This document shows, one piece after another, positions 48,484 through 59,209 of a stretch of 64,000 nucleotides of DNA (position 1 is its first letter; each line of letters opens with the position of its first letter). The notes beneath the pieces are model-generated. The model saw nothing but the letters and a program-made list of their open reading frames with translations. It was not told the DNA's origin and did no database searches. The translations under genes and the position numbers were made by a program. The DNA is taken from positions 580,245 through 644,244 of the forward strand of contig VZTI01000620.1 of assembly GCA_013397865.1 (NCBI GenBank), given 5' to 3'. This stretch comes from Struthidea cinerea (taxonomy: Eukaryota; Chordata; Aves; Passeriformes; Corcoracidae).

Positions 48484-49331
48484 AGTCCAACCTTGAACAG
48501 TACGATTTTGCATTGGATTGTTTATTTCTCTACTTACCTTTCATAGTGCTGGGAAGTCTTCCTTCCAGAATAGTCATGACTCAGTGCTCCAGAAGCTTTT
48601 CAGTGGTATTAAAAGTAAAAGAAATCATTTTAGAATGAGATAAATCATCCAGGCTGCACACAGTGCTTAGGTAAAACACCTCATGGTAGTTTCCCACAAG
48701 ACAAGACAGGTTGTTTTTGGCCTGTAGATTAAAGTTTTCCACTCTAGGTATTTTTTGTCAGTCTGCTTAAATCTCAGTTTTCATGGCCTCTTACCTTTCC
48801 AGAAAGACCTCTCCATTCCCAGTCTGGGACACAAGCATTAAATTCACCTAGGCCTGCCCACAACAAGGTTTCCATCTTTGTCATCATGAGCTGAGCTCAA
48901 CTTGAGCTGAGCAATGACACTTCAGATTTGCCAGTGCAGCAGTTAAAGAAATGGCCAAGTGTTTACTGGCATTTTTTGTGTAAATCTGGTGACACTCTAA
49001 CTTGCATTAAAGGACAGTAGCAGATAAGCAGAAGTAGACAGTAGTGTTATCCCATTAATAATATCTCAGACTCCTTATCTTGCCTTCCTCTTGTGCTCCT
49101 GTAGGTCCCAGGTCTGTAGCTAACCCCCACATGCAGATCAGCAATTACTTGGGAACAGGCAAGGAGAAACCGCCTTTATCACCAGAGCCAGCTGAGCATG
49201 AACCAAGGACCTGCACCAAGAGGAGAAGAGAAGGGACTGGAGACTCCTGTGCAGGACAGAGGCACCATCTGCCAACCTGGCTTGGTACCTCAGTTTTGTG
49301 TCTGGCCAGGTGCTCATGTTCAGGATCTCAT

Positions 49332-49361
49332 GGAGAGACTACAAAGGTTTGTAGTCTCTCC
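49332..49361. repeat. Perfect 14-bp palindrome with 2-nt spacer
   Basis: GGAGAGACTACAAA, then GG, then the exact reverse complement TTTGTAGTCTCTCC. Pairing stops at the flanking T/T. It lies about 1.2 kb upstream of the XK start codon in sequence with no assigned gene. The spacer is too small for an RNA hairpin loop without opening inner pairs; as DNA it could extrude a cruciform. Confidence 0.85.
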
Positions 49362-49867
49362 TTTTCCTCAGGCTGTCACCTTGTGCTGCTCATCCATGCA
49401 GACATCAGTGGTACTGCCGGAGTGACTGTATGCATCTCCAGAGGGACCCCAGAGTTCTGGTGGCACAAGAGAGAAAGAATCTTGCTGGTGAAGGGGAAAG
49501 GCTCAGGGACAAATGCCGGGCAAATGCTGCAGGTCAACAGCTGGTGTCACAGCAGGGCTTAGGGGTCTGTGGCCCGAGGAACCATTGAAGGAAAAGGTCT
49601 GGCAAGCAAGAGGAGATCCACCTGGCAAAGTGCTAAAAGGGTACCTCTGACACTGCTTCACTGCCCTGCTCAGGGGGTCTGAGCTGGGTGCATCAGGGGA
49701 GGCTCCACAGCTCTCACAACTCTTTTTCTGCATTTTGTTTCGTTAACTTTGTTGTGGGATTTACTTTTTTATTTATTAAATCATCTGTCTCTCAGCCTTT
49801 ATTGTTGCACAGGGTTATTTTCTTCCTGGTACAGGACTTTGCCCTTGCCTCTTCCTTTCAGGATCTC

Positions 49868-50172
49868 TATTTTATCACTCTCTACAAGTCCCTGACAGGA
49901 GGGTGTAGCCAGGTGGGGGTTGGTCTGTTCTCCCAGGAAACCAGTGATAGGACCAGAGGACATGGTCTTAAGCTGCACCAGGGGAGGTTTAGGTTGTACA
50001 TTAGGAAGAATTTCTTCACGGAAAGGATGATTAGACATTGGAACGGGCTGCCCAGGGAGGTGGTGGAGTCACAGTCCGTGGAGGTGTTTAAGGAAAGCCG
50101 GGACGTGACACTCAGTGCCACGGTGAGGTTGTCTTTTCCAGCCTAAGCGATCGCGTGATTGTGTGATCTCCC
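49868..50172 (+). mobile_element. CR1 LINE 3' fragment next to XK promoter
   Basis: CR1 blocks in order: 'actctctacaagtccctgac', 'ggagggtgtagccaggtggg', 'ggtctgttctcccaggaaac', 'attaggaagaatttcttcac', 'ggaaaggatgattagacatt', 'ggaacgggctgcccagggag' and 'gaggtgtttaaggaaagccg'. A degraded tail follows, 'gattgtgtgatc'. It ends where the CpG-rich sequence of XK begins, about 340 bp before the start codon. Confidence 0.9.
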
Positions 50173-50319
50173 CAGCCTGACGAAGTGCCCCGAGGGGCCC
50201 CCGCTCGCCCCTTGGCACCAACCCCCCTCAGTACAGCTCTGTATCCTACGGCTGAAGGAGACACGGTGAGGGGGAGCCCCCCGCGCACCGCCGGAGAACC
50301 TTCCTCCGCTAACAGCCCA

Positions 50320-50404
50320 GCCAGGGCCGAGCCCCGGCCAGGATCCAGCCCTAGCCAGGATCCAAGCCCGGCCAGGACCGACCTCCGGCCCGGATCCAGC
50401 CCCA
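50320..50404 (+). repeat. 17-bp minisatellite, five units, XK upstream region
   Basis: Five consecutive 17-base units begin at 50320, 50337, 50354, 50371 and 50388. Unit 2 is gccaggatccagcccta; the others differ by a few bases (for example gccaggatccaagcccg, gcccggatccagcccca). The array ends 110 bp before the XK start codon, so it is in the proximal promoter or 5' UTR. Confidence 0.88.
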
Positions 50405-50514
50405 GCCCGCAGAGGCCGCGGGCCGGCGGCGAGAGCGGCGCTCCCTCTGGCGGGCACTGGGCCCTATCGCGCCTCAGCGGCGGCTGGGCGGGCCGGGCTG
50501 GGGCGGCCGCTGCG

Positions 50515-50759
50515 ATGAAATTCCCGGGCTCCGTCCTCGTCTCCCTCGTCCTCTTCGTGTCCGAGACGGCGGCCGCGCTGTGCCTGAGCGCGGGGTACCG
50601 CGCGGCGGGGGACCGCATGTGGCAGGGGCTCACGCTGCTCTTCGCCCTCCTGCCCTGCGCGCTGGTGCAGCTCAGCCTGGTCTTCATCCACCGCGACGTG
50701 AGCCGCGACCGCCCGCTGGTGCTGCTGCTGCACCTGCTGCAGCTCGGGCCGCTCGTCAG
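50515..50759 (+). CDS. XK: XK coding exon 1
   Basis: Encodes residues 1-81 and two bases of Arg82. It starts MKFPGSVLVSLVLFVSET and ends RPLVLLLHLLQLGPLVR. The ATG has G at -3. The donor that keeps the frame with exon 2 is gtcggt at 50760. A better-looking donor, gtgagt, lies four bases downstream at 50764 but would shift the frame. Confidence 0.93.
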
Positions 50760-53700
50760 GTCGGTGAGTCCGTGCCGCCCTCAGCGGGCCGGGGCCGGGG
50801 CCGGGGCCGAGCACGGGGGCGCCCGGAGCCCCCCGGCCTTTGTGCGGTGCGGGTGGGGCCGCTCCCGCTCTGCACCGCCGGGAGCCGCGAGCTCGTCCTG
50901 CCGCAGCCGCGGGAGGAACGGCGTCCTTTGGGAATGCCGCGGGCAGAAACGTGCGGGCTGACCCCCGGGGAAAGGGGGCTCAGCCCTGCCGGGCCGCGGG
51001 GAGTCAGGAGAGCCCCCTCCGCCTCCCGCTCTGCTCTGGGTTTCCATCCCTGTGGCTTCTTGCAGATGGTTGTGTCTGTTCGCTGCTGCCTCATCCACAG
51101 CGCTTTGCTCTCAGATCACTTCCAAGAGAGAACGGGAGATTCTTCACTCCATTGCGAGTTTAGAGCAACGATGGTACCCATCCCATCCGTGCGTCTTGGA
51201 ATATCAGTGATGCTCTAGTCTGTCTCTTCTTTCCAAACGTGATCTTCCTGCCCCAAATTGCTTTGGAGATTTTTTCTACTCCAGTTCAATGTCTCACTGA
51301 AAATACTCTCAGGAAAAAAAGAAAAAAAATCGAAATGTTTAGATGAAAAGTTACATCAGTGTGCAACTCCAAAACAAAATGTTTCCTGGGGGCATTAATT
51401 TTAAATTTCTATTCAAATCTTTTATTTTAAAGGAAAGGGAATTAAATGCAGTGTGTCTGTAGCAGAGGCTAGGAGAAGTATCACCAACTTTTTGAAATTC
51501 CTGGATAGTGTGTGAAAGAAAGGTTTGTTCACACTAAGAAAGGTGAACAGTTTGGATGTTACAAAATATCTTACACTTCAAAAACATTGACTTCTTCTAT
51601 AACTATGCATGGATTTTTTGTTTGCTTTGTTAATATTTTAAAGAAGTTTAAGTTATGGCTTAACAGTTCTTAAAGAGCTCTGATTTTCTACAAGCTAAGA
51701 ACAAAATGCTTCCACATTCTTGGAAAATAAGAGAGGAACCAAAGAGAAAGAAACTATCAAAAATTAAGTACATGACTTTTGTCATTCAAAATCAATTTCT
51801 TGAGGTCAGACAAGGAAAGAATAATGTCAAGCTAGAATATGTGAAGAAACAGAAAAAGGATTTGAGCAACAAGAAGAAATTGAAGGATTTTCTTTTTAAT
51901 TATATGAAAGAAACATAGCTTCATATTTTGACCTTGAGCACCAAGCATGACTTGACTTTCTGTTTCTTTCTCAACATCAAGTTTTCTGTTTGCAACACAA
52001 ATCTTATCTTGTGCAGAATGCAGTTCCTGCTCTCTTGGTGAACTCCCAGCTACAATCACTGCTGTAAAACCAGTGAGCGTATGGAAGCCCTCTCCTCTCT
52101 TCTAGTGTGTTGCCAACTCTGCACTTCTTCCTTTCTCAAAGATTTACAAACTTAGCGTTTCCGGAAGGTTTGAAGATGTTCTGGATGTGCTGCAGCACAC
52201 TTGTGCCACAGTCCCCGTGGCATCATTTCGGCATGACAAAGTGATGTATGTTGACCCCTCTCTAAACCCAGGATAACTGGAATTATAATTACTAATTAAA
52301 AAAGGGTAGTACATTCATGCTACCTGAAAAACTTATTTTCTGCTAAAGGCTGGAAGGACTCTACAAATTAAAAGTTGAATAGAAAACGACCTCTCTTTAC
52401 TTTTAGGGAAGTGTGTCAGTTTGTAGGGTACAGCACAAAAGTGTGGGAAGGCAAAGTGATCTGAGACAGATGGTAAAGAGTTTTGGGGGATTTTTCCTAC
52501 CTTGCCTTCCTGCAACTAAAGATTGCCGTATCTGTCAGAAGAGGAAACTGATTGCTTCCTGTCAGATATAGCTCTGCACTGTAAATATTGTTGTGTTTTC
52601 AGCACACAAAATACCTTCCCTTCCCCTGCTTTGCAAGGAGGCTCTCTAGCCTGTGTTGACTGGCATACACACAAAGCTGAGGTGATAGCTAGAAGGCAAA
52701 GTATTTTTTGGTTGTATCATCACTGCACTGTGGCTTTAACTTCTGTAAGCTGAAAAGGACCATTGTCCTCAGAGGCATTTTACTCCATCCTTGTAGGCAA
52801 ACCCTTGCTCCAGAGAATCCTGCTGCTTTTAGTCATCTGCCTCCATCATGTGAAGCCTGGCTCCATCCTCCCTGCTGGGACTCTTGTGTCTCACTGGCAC
52901 AGCCCAGGGCTGTTTGGGGAGGGCTGGGTCAAATTAGGTCAAATAGGACACAGACAGTAGAGCCTCCCCAGGCTCTATCTGCTTGTGGCACGGGAACGAA
53001 ACGTTTAAGAACCTTCGGACTGTGTGTGACGATATGCTGCAACAGAGGGCTGGCAGCTTTGCCTGGCTTTAAAACAAACTTAACACCAATTTTTTAACTA
53101 TCTCTGTTTGGTTTGGCATGATGCAGGAGAGCCAGGATTTTTCTGTTCAGACTCAAGTACTTGGAGATCAGTGCACCACTTTACCAACAGCCCATGGATG
53201 TTGTGTGAGATTTCCCTCATCATCTTAAAATCTAGATTTTTTTTTTTTCCCTTTCCTTTTTCCCTTAAAAAAACCCTTTAAATTTTGGGGAATGGTTTGG
53301 AAATATCTTGGCAGGGAAGGAGGGTATTTAGCCTTGCAAGCCAAATGATTCAGCCTGTTTTGAATCATCTGAGTGGTGGGTAAAAAGTACTTTCTCTCAC
53401 AGAACCTTCTTGCATGCCACCACCTTCCCCAAACACCCACACTCCGCCTGTTCGGGAGGCACTCGCTGTCCTGCTGCTGCCACTGGAAGGACTAAAATTA
53501 GGTAGCATCCCTCTTCCTAGAGAGGACTTTTGGTGTACTGTTAACGTTCCCTTTTTTAATTTCTTCTCCCACTCCCTAGGAGCTTCTCTATAAATTTGAG
53601 GCAATTTGTAGAGCAAAATTCCTATCTCCCTTAGTGGCCTGGCTGTGATCCTCAGGATGCAGGCATGCCAGAGGCTCTGCAGAGACTTGGCTGGAACAAA

Positions 53701-56700
53701 GTGACTGCAGGTTTCTAGGCATCATGGGGGATTCCTGCAGCATTTCAGGTCAGTGCCACTCCTTACAAGTGCACTAATTTGTCTGAATGCTTAGAAGATG
53801 TATTTGGATAGGTTTGGTTTTGGTTTGGTTTTGGGGTTTTTTTGGTGGTGTTTTTTTTTTTTTGTTTGTTTGTTTGTTTTGTTTGTTTGTTTTTGCGGGT
53901 TTTCTTTGTTTGAGGAAAGTCNTCTTTTACCACATTAAGTAAATTATAACAGAAAAAATTACTTAAAACAGTAGCCAGTGTCAATGAGAGTTTTATTACG
54001 TTTGTCTTTTCTCTAGGGAAGGTCATGATGAGCTTTCTGGCTCAGGCTGCTCCTCTGCTAGGGCCTTTCTCTTTGTTCCCTTCATTTGGATGGCACTTGT
54101 AGCACCAAGGTCATCCTGAGATTTTAGGTGCTGCTACAATTCCAACACATAATAACTGGATGTAGTTTTGCTGGTGTACTGCTCTACACTTAAGGATTTC
54201 TTCTAAGTGTAAATAACCCCTCAGAGAATCGGAATTGTTTATGTTGCAAAAGACCTCTAAGATTATTGAGTTCAGCTGATAACCCAGCACCACCATGTTC
54301 ACCACTAAACCATGTCCATGAATGCCACATCCACATGCCTTTTGAACATTTCTAGGCATGGTGATTACACCACTTCCCTGGGCAGCTTGTGCTGATGCCT
54401 GACTGCCCTTTTGGTGAAAAAATCTTTACTAATATCCACCTGAACTTTCCCTGGACCAACTTGAGGCCATTTCTTCTTGTTCTGTCTCTTGATATCTTGG
54501 GAGAAGAGACTGACCCCCACCTTACCGCAACCTCCTTAGGAGTTGTGGAGAGCGATAAGGTTCCCCCTGAGCCTCCTTTTCTCCTTACTCTTCATGAAAG
54601 GCACCAGAGGACCCCCTGTTAACTTGCTTGCCCTTTTTAATTCTGCAAGTAATGAATAGGTCAGGAGCTGAATTGCAGATTTCCAACACATTTGACTTGG
54701 CCAGTCGGGACTTGCAATCACACACTGGGGATGTTGGTGGTGTTGGACCGTGAGTCTGCTGGATGCGGGGGTTCCCTCCCACCTGATTTACTGAAGGCTG
54801 TACTGAAGTGGCATCATCAAAAGGGGCTGGTGTGAACCTGGCAGTGCTTCCTTCTGGTACCACCTTCATGGAGAGGGAAGCTTGAGTGACTGCAGGTGTC
54901 TTTGGAACTGTGTTCCCTGGTGCTCTCTTAGTGCAGTGTGAGCCCTGTTCTGTGTGAGGAGATGCAATCAGGGGAGGGCTAGGTCAGCAGAAGGACAAAC
55001 TCTTGCTAAAAACATCTCAAGCAACTATAACAGGCCCCCTATATAGAACACTAATGACTGTTTTCCTCAGGTTATAATAGGACAAGGATATAAACAATAG
55101 ACTTTTTTTTTAATGGGATCAGGCTTTGTTTCTCAAGGCATAAGAAGAAACAATTACATGTCTCTATGTACCATGTAGACAGCAGCCCAGCAGATGCAGG
55201 AGGAAGCTTGCATCAAACTGCCAAAGGAACTGCTGTTATGGCCAAAGTTTGATTCTGTGAGCTGCAGGAAGTAAAAAAAAGAAAAAACAAAAACCCCAAT
55301 TTTTTTACAGTCATTCATGTTTTGGGCATCTAATTCTGCAGTTTGAAATCTATTAAGCTCTAATGGTGCAGATACTGCTTCAGTGACATTGTGCAGAAGC
55401 CTTGTCTCTCGTGGGTAGTCTCTCTTTCCTAGTGACCTGCTTAATAGTTCAAAATAGAACAGGTCTGAAAACTTCCCTTCGTTGTAGGACTTCATCAGCA
55501 GACCTCACAGTAGGAGATCCTGCTAGCTCTACGCTTTACAACTGTTGATGCACCTCCCTCTTTTCCAGACGGGAAGAATATGTCTAGACTCTCTTCAGGC
55601 TATTTTCTTTCCTTTATTCTTGAGCAGATATGTTAGGTGTCCATGGTGAGATGTACAGAAAGTCAGTGTGGGTAAAAGGTGGAACAATGAGTGAGGAACA
55701 GATCTTTGCCTGATGCAGGTGAGTAAATCTGCAGGACTGATAAGTGTTTTGCACACTTCTTTAAAGAGAAGGAATTATTAAAAATTAAGTACTTAGAGAA
55801 GTCTGCTTGTACATTTGCAGAGGGCGTGTGTGGATAGGTGTCAAATAGCCATTTGTTCTTGGAGTGCTGGTTGGCTGTGGAAAGTTCCCTGTTTTCATTG
55901 CCTTCTCCCTCTTCACACCACCATTATTTTGCCTATGTTCAAATCCCACACATCTGTGATTAAAAGAGGGAATGAGGTGCTCACTCTCAGCAAGCATATA
56001 AGGGTAGGACTATTCCTCCTACTTACTGTGTAGAAGACAAATGTGTTGCGGCTGAATCACTCTTTGTGGGCACCATCAGGATCCCTAGAAAAGTATGGCT
56101 CTTCCTTCTGCCAAGATATCGCAGCAGGAGAGAAAGTAGCACCATCCTTTTCTTACCTCTTAAATTTCAGTGTAGACAGTAGATCCGACTTCTTTTTCTC
56201 GGAGCAATTTTAGTTCCTTCAGTGGCTGTACTGTGTTTGTCAGTGCCTTCCATGCAGAGGAGACAGCCAGCTGCTTTGTCTTCTGCTCTTGACACCAAGT
56301 AAGGGCTCTTGAAAGGGCCCTAAACATCACTGCATTGCAGGAGATGGATGGTACAGAAGTTGGGATCTCTCACTCCTGTCCCTCTGGAGCAGAACAGCAA
56401 TAAGCAACAAGGGCTTCTGTGGAATTCACCATGCTGCAGGAGCTTGTATCTGTGGGGGAAAGCTGCCATGAAGCAATCCCCTTCTTGCATTGTCTCTTAG
56501 TTGTGTTTTGTGCTAAAAAAGAACAAGTCAGGTAGTTAATTTAAAAACAAGATGCCCAACCCCTCAGCATGTACTTCATAGGCAGAGTCATAATCTGGCA
56601 CAGGTAAATGATCTGAATTGATTCTTCATCACAGTTCTGGACCCTTCTCACCTGGATGGTCCTTTGAGTGCCTGTGCCCCTCCCACGCTCTATTCCTTAA

Positions 56701-59209
56701 ACTTTTAGATTGGTACTTGTTCTTTCTAGTGTATCAGCTGCCAGTCTGCTCCTGTTTGAAGCAGTTGCTTGGGCAGTGGCACCAGCTAGAATCTTGAGTG
56801 CATATTTGTCCCGGAAGGCTTCACCTCTAGAAGCATTCTTGCATGGGACTGGCAGGGCCTGGGAGAAAATGGGCATCATTATCAATGTAATCTGAGTGCT
56901 TGCACATAGCATTTTTATTACTCTGTTGTACTGGTAAAAGCCTCATTTGTCTCTAAGGTTGGCTCATCAGACCATTTCATGTTATGTTTGTTTTTCTATA
57001 TGGACAAAAAAATCCCCATCACAGACGATATATTGCTACTTAATACCCCTCTAATAAATAAAAATCAAATGCTTGCTCCAAAACTCAGAGTTTGGTTGAT
57101 TATAATGTTTGCTATTGTCAGTAGTCTCATAAACTTGATCTCTTTTATAGGATCACTGCGTATTTTTTAGATGGGTCCCTAGACTATATCTGCTTCTAAT
57201 CACGCAAGAAGAGTTCAGAGCCTGATGCTGAGATCCAATTTTCCATAATATACTCAGGCTTGCCCTCAGCTCAGGGTGAATACATGGCTGTGAATACTAA
57301 GAGAGACAAAAATGTTCTGGGATCTTTCTTTTGGAATAAAATCAATGTGTTGGTTTCAGAATCTATGCTGGCTTTGTAAAGCCAGAGTGCTTTATTAATG
57401 TTTCACACTTTATTTTTGGCTGTATGGATTCTTTCATGTGGAACAAGATTGACAGGGAGTGAAAAGATTAAGGAGGGGAAGACAGAAAGTCACCTCTGTG
57501 AATGGAGCCTCCAGAGCAGCAGGAATATTGAATAGCTTTAGTGATACTGATGGCTGAAGCCTAATGAATTGAGAATAGTACTACACAATCCCAAAATTGC
57601 TCTTCATCTAGAGCAGTTGAAACTTGCTAGTGGTCCAGTTAGAGGAAAAAATGAAGTAAAGTTTATTAAAATAAACAGAACTAATTTTTTTCTTTCATCT
57701 CCCTTCCCCCTCATCTTGTGATTTCACCTGTACCTCTGTTGTTCCTTGCTTGTTATTATTTCCCAGACAATGGTGACTATTTCCTTGTGTGTTTTGGGTC
57801 CTGCTTGATGCCCAAGCCCGCCCTTGACACCTTCATACCCAAGTAGGGCTTAGTTTTCATAAAGTTTTTGACAATTGAAAAACAGTCATTGTAAGGAAGT
57901 TGCAGAAGCTGTTCTTTCCTTGCAGATATCTGTCTGGGGCTGTTACCTTCTTTAATACTCCAGGAGCCAGGTTGTCCTTGTTGCTACAGCACTTTCTGCA
58001 GACAGCCTTTTCTATTCCCTCCCAAATGTATGGATTAGTCTCTGTGCATGGGTGAAGGCAGTAAATAGTACAACAATATGTAATTTATTAATACCAGTGT
58101 ATGTGCTGGCACCAGTTTGTTCCTTGGAAGTCAGTTGGCCGTAAGTTAGACCTGCATAAACAAGAGGGTTTGGCTCCCACTGTGTTTAAAGTAAGAAGAG
58201 CTGCAGCAACTGGAAATGCTGCATCTTCTTACTTAGAATCTTTTTGCCAGATTATATGTAATATTTCTTTGGCAGTGCCATAAACTAAAGCTCCAATTCT
58301 TGTGTCTTTTTAAAAAAAAAAATGTTGATTTCAAAGGTTGTGAGGCTCAAAACTGCTCCTTTTCACTGCTCTGGCATGTTACTGGTGGTTTGAACCATTG
58401 CTTGGTAAAGTTTTGAGGTGTGTGCATGTGCTTGTACCCTGAGCTTCTCTCTTCAGATATTTTAAGGCAAAGGTATGGAAAGTGGGTTTATTAAAAGACA
58501 TCGTTAACATGTCACAGATGTATGGATAACAAGAAGAAAAAGACATGAGAATCTGAAATAATACACTTCCAACTTGGGTCCTGGATTTGGCAGCCTAGCA
58601 GTGGATGAACAGTTCCAGGACTAATGGGACACCAGAGAGCAAGGGCAGCTCATAGGAAACAACTAAACCTCTGCCCAAGTCTGAGTACTACAAGCAGCCC
58701 AAAGGGCACTGTCAGGTTCTTGCCCTCTAATAACACATAGATCATATTTTAAAGAGTGCAATCTATCATATGCCAAGTTTACCAGGAGGAGAAAACCTAC
58801 AGGCTTTGCTCTATGAACAAATGGTTTAGGACTTAGCATGTGTTTGCTTAAAATACCAGGAAGGGGGTATTTTCATTCTTTCATTTCATGAAGACCTTTC
58901 ATTCTTTCATTTTTCCCTGTCATTCTATTTACTTGTTTGCTTGTAGGTGTGTGGAGGCCTTTTATATTTACTTCCATGCTGGCAGAGTTGAAGAGCCCTA
59001 TGTCAGCATCACAAAGAAGAGGCAGATGCCCAAGGATGGGTACTCAGAAGAAATTGAGAAGGAGGTGGGACAGGCTGAAGGCAAGCTGTGCACACACAGG
59101 TCTGCATTCAGCAGGGCCTCCGTGATCCAGGCGTTCCTCGGCTCAGCGCCCCAGCTCACTCTCCAACTCTACATCTGTGTCCTGCAGCAGGAGGTCACGG
59201 TTGCCAGAA
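50515..59209 (+). CDS. XK: XK membrane protein, exons 1-2, partial (3' end outside window)
   Basis: Exons 50515-50759 and 58947-59209 join to 508 nt, residues 1-169 plus the first base of codon 170, in frame and closely matching vertebrate XK (444 residues in human). XK is the founding member of the XK/XKR scramblase family. It is a multipass plasma-membrane protein that pairs with Kell by a disulphide and with the lipid-transfer protein VPS13A; loss causes McLeod syndrome in people. Hydrophobic segments are visible at about residues 4-24, 37-59 and 68-91. The family-typical FLGSAPQLTLQLY is at 145-157. The third exon, which carries the rest of the protein including the Kell-linked cysteine, is not found before 64000. 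Truncation is due to the window edge, not a broken gene. XK follows LANCL3 on the same strand, as in human. Confidence 0.95.
50786..50808 (+). repeat. GGGGCC hexanucleotide run
   Basis: GGGCC followed by three full GGGGCC units, starting 27 bases after the XK exon 1 splice donor. Four G-tracts with CC spacers can in principle form a G-quadruplex in DNA and in the nascent transcript. Confidence 0.85.
53811..53912 (+). repeat. T/G-rich simple repeat (GGTTT / GTTT)n
   Basis: Interrupted runs of GGTTTT and TTTG with a long poly-T, about 100 bp. An unresolved base at 53922 lies just beyond and may reflect sequencing difficulty here. A minus-strand frame of Lys, Gln, Thr and Asn across it is a repeat artefact. 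Confidence 0.85.
54215..54595 (-). mobile_element. CR1 LINE 3' fragment, minus strand
   Basis: On the + strand, reversed CR1 blocks appear: 'cagagaatcggaattgttta', 'caaaagacctctaagattat', 'acaccacttccctgggcagc', 'tactaatatccacctgaact', 'cttgaggccatttcttcttg', 'ggagaagagactgacccc', 'gttgtggagagcgataagg' and 'gagcctccttttctcctt'. It is moderately diverged and lies in XK intron 1, antisense to the gene. Confidence 0.88.
58947..59209 (+). CDS. XK: XK coding exon 2
   Basis: 263 nt, residues 82-169 plus the first base of codon 170. It reads CVEAFYIYFHAGRVEEPYVS, then ITKKRQMPKDGYSEEIEKEV, then the SAFSRASVIQAFLGSAPQL region. The acceptor is cttgtag. The donor that fits the phase-1 boundary is gtaggt at 59210. 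Read-through hits TAG three bases later at 59213-59215, marking the end of the exon. Confidence 0.94.

Larger units (their letters stand above)
41687..49867 (+). other. LANCL3 3' UTR and LANCL3-XK intergenic DNA
   Basis: No further protein-coding gene is recognised. Up to about 48.5 kb the sequence is AT-rich and I saw no CR1 copy, unlike intron 1. AATAAA hexamers lie at 41850, 43369, 46107, 48053 and 48478, so the 3' UTR could be short (~170 nt) or as long as ~6.8 kb. The open frames at 44481-44822 and 47658-48011 (minus) and 49080-49562 (plus) do not resemble known proteins. 49332-49361 is a perfect palindrome, listed separately. Confidence 0.55.
50175..51010 (+). promoter_or_regulatory. 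XK: CpG island / promoter region of XK
   Basis: GC- and CpG-rich sequence from the end of the CR1 through exon 1 and about 250 bp of intron 1. It should hold the promoter, transcription start and 5' UTR. No TATA box stands out. It includes the 17-bp minisatellite at 50320-50404 and a GGGGCC run at 50786-50808. Confidence 0.75.
50760..58946 (+). other. XK: XK intron 1 (about 8.2 kb)
   Basis: GT-AG intron, phase 2. Its first 250 bp belong to the CpG island. It contains a CR1 fragment at 54215-54595 and a T/G-rich simple repeat at 53811-53912 with an N at 53922. No extra exon or RNA gene is recognised. The ~130-codon + frame at 52708-53097 resembles no known protein. Confidence 0.88.

Noticed and set aside
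49080..49562. 160-codon + strand frame upstream of XK
   Set aside because: No recognisable domain, it crosses the perfect palindrome, and its amino-acid make-up is typical of non-coding sequence. I found no splice or promoter context for it.
50112..51218. Long open frames on both strands around XK exon 1 (191 aa minus, 212 aa plus)
   Set aside because: Compositional shadows of the CpG island. Only the frame beginning MKFPGSVL matches a known protein.
53763..54026. Lys/Gln/Thr-rich minus frame
   Set aside because: Translation of the T/G simple repeat, with an unresolved base inside.
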